From assembly GCA_022385805.1 (NCBI GenBank), contig MU277708.1:124001-188000 (forward strand): 64,000 bases of DNA. The letters are read 5' to 3'. The stretch's first letter is position 1, and each line of letters starts with the position of its first letter. Positions 43,282-55,500 of this stretch are shown in pieces. Under the pieces are notes generated by a model. The model made no database searches, was not told where the DNA came from, and was given only the letters and a program-made list of their open reading frames with translations. The stretch comes from Pilatotrama ljubarskyi. Lineage: Eukaryota; Basidiomycota; Agaricomycetes; Polyporales; Polyporaceae. Position numbers and translations under genes: made by a program.

Positions 43282-45756
43282 TCAGAAGAGCGTGCAGCGC
43301 GCGTAGTGCCTCGTCTTGGCCGCAGAGATCTCGCTTGGCAGCGCGGATTGTATGATGCTCGCCCCGCAGAGATAGCAGAAGTGCCTGCTCAAAGGTTAGT
43401 CAGGGGTATACAGCCAGACGGACCACGCATACGTACGTGTTGCAGCCCGGAGCCTTGCACTACGATAGGGTACAGCATCCTTAGTGAGCACCGTCAACAC
43501 TGTCGTAATCTCGCATACGACTCACCGACATGTGGTTGCACCCGGCGATCTTCTCCGCGGGCGTATGGCACCCTGTCAGAGCCTAGGTTACCTACGCTGT
43601 TGCGCACAGCAATCAAGATAGCATTTACCTGGGCAGTGCTTCCATCCCTTCTGCTTCATGAGATGGTCGAGCTCCTTCGAGCCGTCGCACGAATGTTCCG
43701 GCGAGGCAGGGTCGACGGCCTGAGAGCAGAGCTTACACCACATGTACCCGCAGCCTGCCAGAGGGCAACCGATGACTTTGGCCTCCTGGTACTCCGCTTT
43801 GTCGACGAAGAACGTCTCAGTGCATCTGCACGCGGAGCAGTCACGTTCAGCACCATGCGCGACGGCTTCTGCGAAGACGGAGGCTCACCTGCGGCAATGG
43901 ACCATCGTGGAGAACTTGGCCATCTGCATCTCGACGTAGATCGCGTACTGCTTCTCCTCGAGGCCGAGCTCCTGAACTTGCTCATCGTCGATCTCTGCAT
44001 GCGGTGATGAGTGAACAATGTACCGCGGCATGTCGGACGGTGAACACGTTACCTCCGGGTACTTCGCAGCTCTTGTCCGCAGTGCATTGCGGGCAGAGGA
44101 TAGGGTAGCGGTGCTCTTCGATCTTGGAGACAGCGTAGCTCCCCAGGCACGTCCTGCAGTAGACGTGCTCGCAGGGATGCACCCGCGCGATGAAGTCTTC
44201 CTCGTATTCCTCGAAGCAGATGCCGCACTCGAAGACCTTCGGCTGGATGCGCTGGAGCTCCCCGCGCTGTTCCCTGAGCTCGCTGTCCTCCCTGTCGAAC
44301 GCCTTCTGCATCTCCAGCGCGATGGCCAGGTCCGAGGCGCTCGAGTCCGCGCCGTCTGAACGGCCGTTGTGACTGCCAGCACCGTCTCCGCCGGACATCG
44401 CTGAAGCCCCGGCCCAGCCTGTCAGACCGGAACCGAACCTGCTCCAGGTTCGGGTCCATGTGCTTTGGTCATCGCGTCGAGCCCACGGGCTACTAGCCCA
44501 AGGGTTCGGAGGCAGATTCTGCGAGAAAGCGCCTTGAGCCTGCCCGGTGCGTTTCTTCCGGTACTGATCAGCCTTCGCCCGTTCTCGCCGAACCAAGTCG
44601 TCCATCTTGAGGATATCGTGCTCGAGGCTGGTGACCTCTTCCTTCAAGCGCTTCTTCTCGTCCTCAAGGCCCTGCGCCTTCAACTCCAGCGAGCGCACCT
44701 GAGCCTGCAGCTTCAGCGCGTGCATGCTCGCCTCAAGCGCGGTGTCGGCCCATTCAGCGCCGTTGACGGGCGCGTCGGCGGCGATGAAGATGTCCCCGGA
44801 ACAGTGAGCGAGGAGCTGCGCCTGCCATTGGACCTCCGTATCGCGCAAGAGACGCTCGTCATACTGCAGGAGGTCAGCGAGGTAGCGCGCTGTCGACCTC
44901 ATCGAATTGTAGAATATGAAAGCGGCGCCATCGGGGTGCTTGTCTGGCCGAGGATGGGAGTCGAAGATGACAAAGAGCGGGGAGGCGACGTCGGCGATGC
45001 TGAAGCAGGCGATGATCTCGGGCGGGCGAGTGATGATGATGCAGGCAGACACCCCGCGCTCCTTTGTAACGCTCGCGAGGTTGCTGAGAGCAAATAGGTT
45101 AGTTGTGGCGCATTCTATTCATTCGATGGCTGCAGTGGCGCACCTGAGGAGTCGAACGAGAACGGGATAGCTTGCCTGACCGTAGTTTGAGTTAAGGAGT
45201 TTGAGCGACTTCTTGAACAGTGGCACTGCGTGTATCTCGTCGACAGCTAGATGGGACGGACTCTCCCAAGAGAGACAAGGCTTCAGGATGTCCTATGTCA
45301 ATCCTATCAAAACGCTGCTCGTCATACGTTCGACGACGAAGTTACCTCCAGAAGACGACGCTCCATGAGCTCTTGGAGGACCTCGGTACTGCCCAATCCA
45401 GAAGCGTGCAGCCCGAGGACGAGCCTCGCACAATTGAGAGCAGCAAGGCCGCACGAGGAGGCACCACCGCCAGCTTGGTTGTACTGACTCTGTCCAGGAT
45501 GGGTCACCACGTACTCGGACAACTTTCCTGAGAGAAGCTGGGATAAAGGATCTTCAAGAGGACTCGGAGAGGGACTGCGACTCGTCGAACTGGCCCCGGC
45601 AGAGTCCTTGTCTCGTCCTGTCATGTTGATGCCAATGGAATGTGTGTGGAAGGCGGAGTACAGACGCATGGTGAACAGGTAGCGGGTGTCCCTCTTGTAG
45701 TCCTGGCTGGGTGCTGCAGCAGGAAGCTCTGGGTTGTCTCGACGAGGCATGCTCAC
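43282..45756 (-). CDS. RBR-type E3 ubiquitin ligase with a papain-like N-terminal module
   Basis: Eight exons (45756-45346, 45292-45144, 45083-44053, 43994-43889, 43825-43629, 43572-43526, 43459-43437, 43384-43282) encode 688 residues. The C-terminal half is a complete RBR unit. RING1 is FECGICFEEY..HPCEHVYCRTCLGSY..CPQC. The IBR holds CTETFFVDKAEY..CPLAGCGYMWCKLC. RING2 is HCPGCHTPAEKIAGCNHMSC..HFCYLCG, where the Cys of AGCNHM is the expected ubiquitin-accepting residue. Before RING1 is a coiled coil (about 305-360). The first ~245 residues are a separate module. A Gln (about 89-91) precedes Cys102 in SSCGLAALNCARL, and the module ends with FVIFDSHPRPDKHPDG, giving Asp228-Ser-His230. That order and spacing resemble a papain-fold ubiquitin protease. 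The E3 call is firm; protease activity is inference. Confidence 0.88.
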
Positions 45757-46194
45757 GTCGCAGTTGCAGGTCTATAAGCACTGCGGTAAGAAGGTCCGCC
45801 ACACTGGCAAAGGCGTGTGCAGGGCGTGTCCAAACTCAGATGCTCATTTCCGTCCGAAAGTAGAAAGCATAATACTGCAAACGGCATGTCAACCTTGTCC
45901 AGCACGCTGCTGAGCTAGAGGTGTTGAGAGTCCCGAAGGTATAATGCTGACGAGGTTGGGGACAACGGGAAGGTGAGACGAATACAGACAAGCGCCCATG
46001 AGCGGCGTTGTGGCGCACTGCGACGGATCTCGATCAACTCAACCACAGACACCCACATCGCGGGCGTTTAGCCTCTTTCTCAGCGACGGTCGACGGACCA
46101 GCAGAGTGTGTGCATGTCGTGTATCCTCTTAGGCGTTCTAATGAGCTAACAAGGTTTACCAGCTACAGCCCATTTGTTCGTTGTATTTGGACCA
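45757..46194. other. divergent promoter region of the RBR ligase and RTP1
   Basis: These 438 bases lie between two start codons on opposite strands. I see no TATA box or known site. Short frames on both strands look random. The ligase start is chosen as the Met at 45756; a Met at about 45672 in the same frame is possible. Confidence 0.45.
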
Positions 46195-49100
46195 ATGGCC
46201 CAGAAGACTGTTGATGACATATTCCGAGCCGCGGCCATATTAACTGGTCCCACAGCGTCCTCCGCTACACGACCTGCGGATCTCAAGGACGTCCTGCGCA
46301 GGCGTGTGTCAGAATATTGCGCCGTGATGAACAGGCCGTCCCCAAAGGAAGATGCAACTTTGGAGACGCTCCAAACCTTCACCGCTCTCGAGGCGTTGCA
46401 CATACTGGAGCTCCTGCATACAGGGCTGAGGGCACCCGAACCACCAACCCAGTCGATCACAACGACTTCCGCAGGTACACCTGGGACGGAAGCCTCCAGT
46501 AATGACCAACCTCTTGTCGGCACTCGAGACCTGGCGCTGATCCGTACCTTGCTCTCTATTCTCTTCAAGTGGGGGGTGGAGCCGCTTCTGCAGCACATAG
46601 TCGCTGCAATCCCATCCACTTCTGCATCTCAAGGAATATCCCATGCCAGTATCATCGATCTGACAGGACTTCCCCTCGAGTTCTCGATGCTGTCGTCAAT
46701 CTCGGACCGTCTATTGGGGCTCGTCCTTCCCGGAGGACCCGGTTCTCCTATATCACAATCAGGAGTGACTGCGAATCTTCTGAACAGACAGCTCTCAGAC
46801 CTCCTTGGACCCTGCATCGTCATTGGATGGCTACCAAAGGCACTGGCGTCAGATTCTATGCCGACGGCCGACCACATTCGCCCGCTTGTGATGCACTTGC
46901 TTTCGAGGTAGGCGCTATATCATCTAGATTATGTCCGCCCACTAAGCATCGGGATCAGGCTACCCGCATCGCATGTCATATCTGCTGCTGGCATAGCATT
47001 ATCCAGTCCACCCTCGTCGCTCCCATACGTCCGCAGAACATGTACCTTCATCCTGAGCCGCCAGCTCCTACGACCGGAAGGTATTCGTGGGCTATGCGAA
47101 TCTGTCTTTGGGGAGGAGGATGCCTCTGGAGAGGACGTTGCACTGGACAAACTCGAACACGTCTCTCGGCTGCTGAACGCTGTGCCCGCTGGGATGAAGG
47201 CGGAGGTCGGTCGCGTCAATGCGATGTGTGAGAGAATGCTTTGCTGACAATCTCTCTCAGGAGTATCTGGGCGCAATCGTACCGCGCATGCTGGTGCTCT
47301 TGAGTCTCGACAAACGAGCGCTCCCACCTGCTCATCGACGATCCATCGCGTTCTCACTATCACGCATGTTGACGAATGAGGAGAACACGCAGATCAAGCA
47401 ATCGGCGATGAAGATTGTCCTATCCATGCTGCACGATCCCATCCTGCATGGTAGGTCAGAACGGTACAGCTTTGCTGGAGGCGCTCTTGACTGCTTTAAC
47501 AGGAACTGGAGATATCTCCCCGACTGCTGCACTCAATACGCTTCAGGTCCTTCTCACGAATACCGACCCTTCGCCACATTTGATATCCGCGCTCTTGACG
47601 CCTATAGCACCTTCCTTGTACTCACTTCACGCGTGCCTCGAACAATCCAAGGCGTCCGACCCGATTCTGCGGGAAACCATCACTGGATTCCTCTCGACAT
47701 GGGGAAGGCTCGTCGGCAGCGAGGAAGTCACAGCGACTCTCTGGCGCATCATCAACGGTGAGGGTAGCGACTGGCGCGTTGACATAGCCGGAGAGATCTC
47801 TAGGCTTCAAGAGTGAGTGCGAGGCCTTGATACCCTATAACGATTTGCTCACGAGGCTCTACCGTGTCAGAGGCGATGGAGGCCCCGATGCACCTCTCTC
47901 GCTCTTTACCCCGCAAACCCTGCAAGAGGCGGAAAAAGCGGGAGAATTTGATGTTGACTCCAACCTGCTCGGTCTCAAGCCCGACCCTGTCCGGTTGATC
48001 CAGTTCATCAAGGGTCTGGGGCGCCCGGACATATCCTCGGACTTGTTCGTGCAGCTTTTGGAGGCATATCGCGAGTCGAGGGCACAAGCAGATGCAGACC
48101 CTCTTAGGCAGGCCCTTCTATTCTCAGTATGGTTTACGTGACTGACTCCCTGTATAGGACCCTTTTATACCTCCAGCTGGTCTTGCAGATGCAAAAGCAG
48201 CTGTCTTCGGATGATACGTCCAGCGTCCTTAAGAAGCCCGAACATATCCTGTCATTCATCAAACACGCCTTGGAGAACCCGCATCAGCCGGAGCAGCCGT
48301 CTTCGATCAAGCCGATGTCAGCTGCAGGACTACGCATGGAGGATCTACGCATTGTCGAGGATGAGGAGTCAGACGAGATGGAAGAAGGCGACAGCGACGA
48401 CGAAGATCCAGAAGGCGATAAGGAGCACGGCCCTGATGAAATGACGACCACGGCCGTGAAGCTGCTCCTCTCCGTCCTAGAAGGTTCACATGAGGCCCCT
48501 TTTGTGCTTGGCATATGTGACTGACAAGAACACAGCTAACCCCGATCTGTCGGCTCGGACTGCGCCTGTGCTGAACGACATTTTTGCGCTTCTCGAGCCT
48601 TTTTCGAAGGCACCTGAAGAGGAACTGCGATCTCTTGCTCAGGAGGCAAGGATGGTCATGACAGCGCGCCTTGCGTCGACATCCGGCGGAGCGGGAGGGA
48701 AAGCACGAAAAGCATCCTCGTCCGACGACACAGAGAGCCCGCAAGAGACATACCAGAAGGCGCTCAAGCTCCTGCAGGACCCCCTCCTCCCCGTGCGCGC
48801 CCACGGCTTGATGCTGCTGCGGCAACTTGTATCAGCGCGAAAGGATCCCTCCGGGAAGTTGGCAGAACCCATCGTCGACCGGGCTCTTATCCCCGGGATA
48901 CTGTCGATATTCATGCAATCGATTCAGGACGACGACTCGTATATGTTCCTGAACGCAGTCCAAGGCCTCTCGGCGATGGTGGACGGCTTCGGCAAGGAGG
49001 TGCTCCGCAATCTCGTCTCCGTGTACTCGGAGGGTCTCGCCGGCCTGAGCGCGAGCACGATGTCGCAGCACGACGTCGACATGCGGACACGTGTCGGGGA

Positions 49101-49746
49101 AGCCCTGGGCCAGGTCATCCGACGATGCGGAGATGCTTTACCATCTTACGGTAAGTTATGCGTGACTTTCATCTTCCAGATAGGTTGACGAACGGAGCGC
49201 TCAGCTACGTTGTTGGTTCCGCCTCTCTTCCAAGTCGTCCGGGCATCTCACTTCCCGACTGTCCTCCGGACGTCTGCCATATCGCTGCTCGCTCAGTGCG
49301 TCAAGACGAACGCCCTTGCCATTCTGCCGTACACGGTCGACTTTGCAGACGCCATGATAGACCTCTTACAGGTTGAGTCGGTGCCGGTGACTCAGCGGAA
49401 GCCGCCGTCCCGTTCCGGTTCAGAGTCGGATGCCAAACAGAGCGAAGACGCACCGCAGCAGCCCCCACCCACAATGGACTCTCAGCCGACTTCTGCGAAT
49501 ACGAAATTCCCCCCTTTGCGTCGCGCCGCCTTGCATTTCCTCTCCTTACTGGTACGGGCATGCACCGCTCGCGTTTACGAGACCGGCAGGACGCATGGGC
49601 TTCTGTTGCCGCCAGACCTGCTCAAGCGCGCGAAGACAACCCTGGGATACATCGGTGCGACGGACGCGGACGATGTCGTGCGCGTGATGGCCAGGGAAAC
49701 GTTGGAGGGTTTGGATCAGCTTGCAGAAGCCATAGTCGGGTTATGA
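46195..49746 (+). CDS. RTP1: RNA polymerase II assembly factor Rtp1/TANGO6
   Basis: A HEAT-repeat protein which in yeast (Rtp1) helps assembly and nuclear import of RNA polymerase II; the human homologue is TANGO6. Eight exons (46195-46907, 46959-47205, 47261-47450, 47503-47812, 47871-48126, 48177-48483, 48536-49150, 49205-49746) give 1059 residues. The family-defining C-terminal half is clear: LPVRAHGLMLLRQLV, DSYMFLNAVQGLSAM, TRVGEALGQVIRRCG, and FPTVLRTSAISLLAQCV..DAMIDLLQVE. It ends with a helix (LRRAALHFLSLLVRA). An acidic stretch (DEMEEGDSDDEDPEGD) sits in the middle. The N-terminal helices are weaker but continuous. The splice at 48126/48177 was fixed by phase: an acceptor 17 bases earlier breaks the frame. 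The donor at 47206 (gtcggt) is not ideal. Confidence 0.9.
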
Positions 49747-50035
49747 GATAGCAAAACAGTAACGTAGGACGTAATTTCACATCGAAGAAGCACAGATGCC
49801 TGCGAATACCGGCAAAGAGATGTCTGCCCCGTATCTGTCCCAGCACCGGTGTGCTCGAGGATACTGAGTCAATAAAAAGGCAACTGTGATATTGGTTCAG
49901 TGCCCGAGGGATCACGGAGTGATGACCTGGGCGAGCTCTCAGCAGACGATGGTAGGTCTCGAGCCATTGTCTGAACCGAGGACGAACCGGCAGAGGGGAC
50001 GGCAACCGGGAGAAACTGAAGCAACGAAGTAATCA

Positions 50036-50664
50036 TCATGCAGTCGTTGTTGCAACACCCACGGCTTTGCCTATGTCGTCTACACGTTTCCGAAAGGCTT
50101 TCCACTTGGAACTGCCAGCCGCCAGAAGTGCCGCGTGGTCGTTGTACCCGTCTATAGGCGCATTCAACCTGAGGAACGGGTTCGCCACCGACTGGCGATA
50201 CGCGGTATGCAGAGCCTTGAATATCTGGAACGCCTCGCGTCAGCAGCATGTACCGCTTACTAGCTCGTGAGAGCACGTACCATGAGGACATCTGCATCCC
50301 TCACCACGGAATCGTTCAGGGCCAGGGCCACGATGATCTTGACCTTCAATGGCGTCATGTACCCATAGACCGCCACGTCCTCCATCGTATAGAGCAGGTT
50401 CATGTAGCACTCGGTGGACTTGGCGGCTATCGCAGCCGTTACTGGCAGGGCCGTGGCCGAAACGAGAGGGCCCATGGTCAGACGACTTCACGCATACTCA
50501 CGACGGGGCCCCAACGCACTGCGTTCGTCGATGACGTCGAGGCTTGTGTGCGCAATGTAGTGATACTTCAGGTCATCCTGGCTCTGGACAAAGGTGCGGA
50601 TAAGGATAGGGTGGTTTTGTGGAGAGATAAAAGCGACCGCGTTTAGCCTCAGCTGAGGCGGCAT
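50036..50664 (-). CDS. TRAPPC2L: TRAPP complex subunit TRAPPC2L (Tca17-like)
   Basis: A sedlin-fold (longin-like) subunit of TRAPP complexes that tether vesicles and activate Rab GTPases. Three exons (50664-50502, 50441-50281, 50224-50036) encode 170 residues. Landmarks: NAVAFISPQNHPILIRTF, KYHYIAHTSLDVIDER, CYMNLLYTMEDVAVYGYMT followed by LKVKIIVAL, and FKALHTAYRQSVANPFLRLN. The AVYGY and VANPF motifs are those of the TRAPPC2L/Tca17 branch, not of Trs20/sedlin itself. The second exon could also begin after a tag 12 bases downstream in the same frame, which would remove four residues. Confidence 0.92.
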
Positions 50665-51101
50665 GACGGAGAGAAGCAACTGCACAGGTCGGCTAAGCGC
50701 CCGATGGGCTCGCATAGGCCTCTCGCGTATGCTGCTGCATGTATAGTTGCACTACTGACGTTTCCAGCAAGCAGTCTCAATTAGTGTACTTGTTCGACCA
50801 GGGGGTAAATTGAGCATTCTCGTGAGCGAAACCCCTCCTTGTTCTCCAGTCTCTGGTGAATTGTTCCGAGTTGAGCCGAACAACGGTACAGTGGCAGCTC
50901 CGTGCAGCACGTCGTACAGAGGACAACGCTGTCCATCCACGTTGAACATAATGCACGGACTTCGAGCGGATGCATACCAGGCGTTGGGAGAACCGGGGAA
51001 TAAGGCAAGAGCATATTAACGGATGTATCTAACCACAGCAGAAAAGCACCAAGGAATACGTATGCGAAGGGATGCGGAGGATGGTATGAGCAAGAGAGTA
51101 C
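50665..51101. other. spacer between cytochrome b5 3' end and TRAPPC2L promoter
   Basis: These 437 bases lie between two minus-strand genes. They hold the TRAPPC2L upstream region and the cytochrome b5 3' UTR. Small frames on both strands carry no signature. Confidence 0.4.
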
Positions 51102-51785
51102 TCATATGGAGCCGCTCGAGTAATAACGCCATGCGAAGTATGCACCAAGCATGGCGAGAGGGACGAAGTACATCATGCTACAAGAGCACGTAGTCAGCCA
51201 CAGCCGGGGTATGCACAAGTGACGCGCAACATACTTCGAACCCTGCTCAACGGCAGCGCTGACAGCGCTGTTAGGAGACGAGGACGATGAGGGGCCCTTG
51301 GTCTTGAGCTCCTGGAAAAATGAAACCAGGTGAATGCTAGCGAGGTATGACAATGGAGAGCACGTACGTCAGTCTTCTCAAAATCACCGACCAGCATATC
51401 GGGAAGGAGTGCGCGGGCCTCATCAGAGTGGCCGACATCCTCGAAGGCCTCGGTGGCATCGCGTCCTGACGCTGTCGTGAGGCGGTGGCTTCCCAGTGGA
51501 GGATGAGAACTTACCAGCCTCGGCGAGAATCACCTCGTCGCCTCCAGGGTGCTTGGGAGATATAGATTAGGCTCTGCTGTGATCTGCGCACGAATGAGAA
51601 GAGCCACGGCTTACCTCGTCAATGAATTTTGTGACATCGTACACTGTAAAGCAACATGAGCTGTCATGCCATGCAGAGAGATAGGCCTGGAACGCACCCT
51701 TCTCGTGCAGCAGAATGTACAGGCTCTCCTTGGTGCTGTGAGCCTTGAGCTCAGCATAGGTGACGAGCTTGGACTCGGAGGCCAT
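51102..51785 (-). CDS. CYB5: microsomal cytochrome b5, tail-anchored
   Basis: A small haem protein that donates electrons to desaturases, sterol enzymes and P450s at the ER. Six exons (51785-51698, 51643-51615, 51551-51515, 51465-51368, 51311-51235, 51177-51102) give 134 residues. The haem pocket is intact: VYDVTKFIDEHPGGDEVI has the first axial His (HPGG) and FEDVGHSDEARALL the second. A Ser-rich linker leads to a C-terminal helix (MMYFVPLAMLGAYFAW) and a short lumenal tail (RYYSSGSI), as in ER tail-anchored forms. A CACGTG hexamer lies 105 bases before the start. Five introns in 405 coding bases give exons as short as 29 and 37 bases. Confidence 0.95.
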
Positions 51786-52526
51786 GGCGGGGACTGGAGA
51801 GGGGAGGGGGTGACAGAGAGTCGGGCGGGGACGACTGGGTGTGATTGGGCGACAAATGAGAGTCGCGCTATATGAACAGAGCCGGTTCCCACGTGGCAAG
51901 CAGGATTATGCTGTCGGTGAACACGGCCAACCTCTTCCCATCAGCAGCGTCCATGTCCCTTCGACAGGAAGATACCGCTGTCTGCTCTCGGGCCTTCTGG
52001 ACTTGTCGTGCTAAGACGACGTAACAGTAGATTACAGTTCCGCATGTCCCCTCCAGTCTCAGCTCAGTCCGATCGGCTGTGTGCTACGCACCATCAATGG
52101 TAGCGGTGGTCAGCGTCACAAAGTAATCAGTTATGCCGCATTGACCGCTCCTTCATCCTCTCTCAAGGTGACATCTACAAACATGTACGAGACTCTGGGC
52201 AAGGTACATGAGATGAGGATACAGCCATACAGTCCACTTCAGCCTCATAGGGAGACTTTGACGACGGACGGTCAGCGATGCGGCATGGGCGGCTAATACA
52301 GTACGCGCTTGTACTTTGGGACTCCCGGCATGTGCCGGGCACGCTGTGGCCATATGCGGCAAGTGTTGTAGCTCCGCCAACGTCGGTCCAGCGTGCGCTC
52401 AAATCTTACCAGCTGCCATCACCCTCCTCACCACCGCCTCCTCCGCGCTCGTCGACGCGCCAGCTAGACGGCTTCTACGCACAGTGTCTACGCACAGGCT
52501 TTCTCTCTGCCTCTCCCGGGTACGCT
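51786..52526. other. divergent promoter region of CYB5 and the FG-repeat gene
   Basis: This 740-base region contains CACGTG at 51890-51895 on the CYB5 side. The plus frame is open for 83 codons before the Met at 52527, but that part has no signature. A run rich in C and T (ccaccgcctcctccgcgctc) near 52430 fits a fungal promoter or 5' UTR. Confidence 0.45.
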
Positions 52527-55500
52527 ATGGACAAGGACGAATCTGCCGATATCCTCGGAGGACGCATACAAGTCTCACCTCCTCGTCCTCCCATGTGGTC
52601 CGATCCGGGGCGCATCACTCTTCTGCTTGGCTTTGCGAGCATCGCTGCAGTTGCATGGGTATACCTGTTTCCACAGTACAGACAATGGAAGGAGATTCGG
52701 TATCGCAAGTGAGTCACGCCGCCCCGCGATTTCGCGCCACAACTAACCACCCTTGTGAAGGGCCATGCGTCGACGCCACGGTATTCCGGACGATGATCAC
52801 AGACCGTTCAACGTAGCATATGCGGCCGCTTTGCAAGCTCGGAAGAAGCGTGAGGGGAGGGGCTCTGGCGTTCAACAAGTCTCGCAGGCCATTCCTGCAG
52901 AGGACGGTTCGCACATCATCCCGGCAGCCGTGGATGCTGCGGGCGGTGAGTTCCGCCACCTTATGGCACCTTCCTCTCTATGAGTTACTCACATGACCGG
53001 ACAGAGTTCTCGGGCTTGTCGTCGCCGGCAGGCATACACACGGGATACCAGAACGGATATCTGTCCGTAGGGACTCCTCGTTCGGGAGCTAACAGGTTTG
53101 GTGTACTATCACAATTCTTCCTGGCTATATGTTCTAACGACGCCTTCAGTCATCCACAGCAGCATCCTGTCTTGGCGGGACAAGGCCCTCTTTCCCGGGA
53201 AGCGGTCAGCTCGTTCACTCCTAGCGTTCCGGATGGCGGTGCGCCTCGTCCTAGCACCGGGAGGCCGCATACGGCCGCGCGGACGCTACACGGAAAACAC
53301 GCTCTTGATGACGAGATGGACGCTGGGTCGGAGACGCTGACCAAGAAGTCCCGTGTTGAAGGAGAGGAACTCATCGACGGCGACGAGGAACCGGAATGGC
53401 AAGCTGACGCTGATGACATGGACGTTGACCACAGCGTACAGCTGAACAAACGTGGCTCCAAACGCATGGCTAGTCCGGAGGATGATGAGGGCCTCGCACT
53501 CTCACGGACTGACCGGCGCGACAAGAGAGCTCGTAAAGTCTCGATTGACAAGTTTGCCGACGCTTACGATGACGACATGGATGAAGACGAACTGGCCGAT
53601 GATGCGGACAACGCTCTCGGTGCTGCGCGTGGGAAGAAGCGGGACCGCGCTGAGGCGGGCTCGACTTTCGGAGGCGATGACTATGTCTTTGACGATGACG
53701 AGAAACCTCAGCGGCAGAGGCGCCGGCGGATAGTCTCGAGCAAACTGGCGCAGTCATCGTCGCGTGGTCAGAAACGCGTCCGTGATCTTGAATCCTACGA
53801 TAGCGACGACTCTGAGGTCGGACGGTCGAAACGGGAATACACGCGTAAAAAGCGCGGAAAGCGGTCCGATGAAGATACTGTCCCAGTCTTGAACGACCCC
53901 CTGTGCAAAGGCAGACGCATTGGTGAGGAATGGGAGTCAAACGGCATCAAATTTAAGGTGGGACCCAACGGCCAGAGACTTCGGCAGGAATTGGTCAAGA
54001 AGTCGAGATCACGCTTCCCAATGGTGAGCAATCTATCATGCATACCGGAGGGAAAGGGCCTTCTGACACCTGCAACAGCCTAGCGATTCTCAGCATCCGG
54101 ACCGTCGCGCGAACGTCGACGTCTATGTAGAGACATGGCTCACGGAAGAGGAATACAAGGCTGCGAAGGAACGGCACGAGCTAGCGTGGCAGGACGCGCC
54201 ACCCACACCTCCTGAGCCTCAGACTCCCGGCGATGTACCTGTAAGTAGCAATCTCGCCGCCTCTTCGTTGTGTACTGACCCACTCGTCAATGCAGGACTC
54301 ACCTTCGAAGGCCGGCAAGAACCTTCTGTGGTCCTCTACCATGGCGTCAAGAGAAAGCCCCGCCAAGCGCGGGCCTCTTCGACAATCCATCGCCACCAAC
54401 GTAGGCCTACGGCTAAGCGTCTTCGCTGCCGCTCCCATGTCCTCCACTCGTCGCATATCATCGATGTACCAGGCTCCGGCCTCTCCCGCTTCGGATAGTC
54501 CGAAACTCCACAAGTCCAAGTCCTACTCGAAATGGGAGAAGCAGGATCTGGAGGCCGCTGCGATGTCCAAGATAAGGGAAAAGCAACAACAGCAGCAAGC
54601 CAAGGCTGCACCCTCCCCTGCCGCAGCACAGACACCGGCACCGCCTTCGTTTACGGCGCCTACGAGTGCGCCTACAGCTTCCAAGCCGAGTGAGAAGCCG
54701 ACGCAACCGTCTCTTCCTTCATTCGGTTTCCCCTCGTCAGCATCCGCTGCTACGAACAAGCCTGCCACGGAACCGCCGAAACTCAACGTACCTGGATCGA
54801 CTCCCTCTGCTGCGACGACCAGCAACGGCGCTGCCCCCGCAGCATCGACATCGCAGACGACTGCCAAGCCGGGTCCCCAAACGTCCACTTCCGTGCATAA
54901 CTTCTTTGCTAAGCCTGCTGCTCCGGCGCCTGCCGCTTCCACTAGCGTCCCCAACTTCTTTGCGAAGCCTGCGGAACAAGGTGCTGCAGCTAGTACACCA
55001 GCCTCTACATCGACGACGGCTCCATCAGCAGCTGCGTCGAAAACGCCTTTCTCCTTTGCTCCCGCTCCTGCGTCTACCGCGCAGCCTGCGCAGCCGCAGG
55101 CGAACGGTGCCCCTGCTACCAACGGTGCGGCAAAGGTGGAAGAGGCCAAGGCCGTGCCTGGCAGCTCGCTGTTGTCTCGTATCGGAATGGGTCCCCCTCC
55201 CGCAGCGCAGACATCATCCGCGCCGAGCTTCTCATTCCCTAAACCTACCTCTACACCGAATGCACAGGGCCAGGGCGCGACAACTAGTACTCCCGCTTTC
55301 GGGTCCACTGCTGGCAGCACCAACAATGCCGAGTCTGGACCGCCGAAATTCAGCTTCGGCGCGCCTTCGAAGGCGACGAGCTCGACGCCTGCGCCTGCTG
55401 CGGCTCCCACACCTGCATCCACGGCCAACTCTGGTACCACAACGCCAAAGTTTAGCTTCGGCTTGAACAATGCGAGTTCACAGCCAGCCGCGCCGACTGC

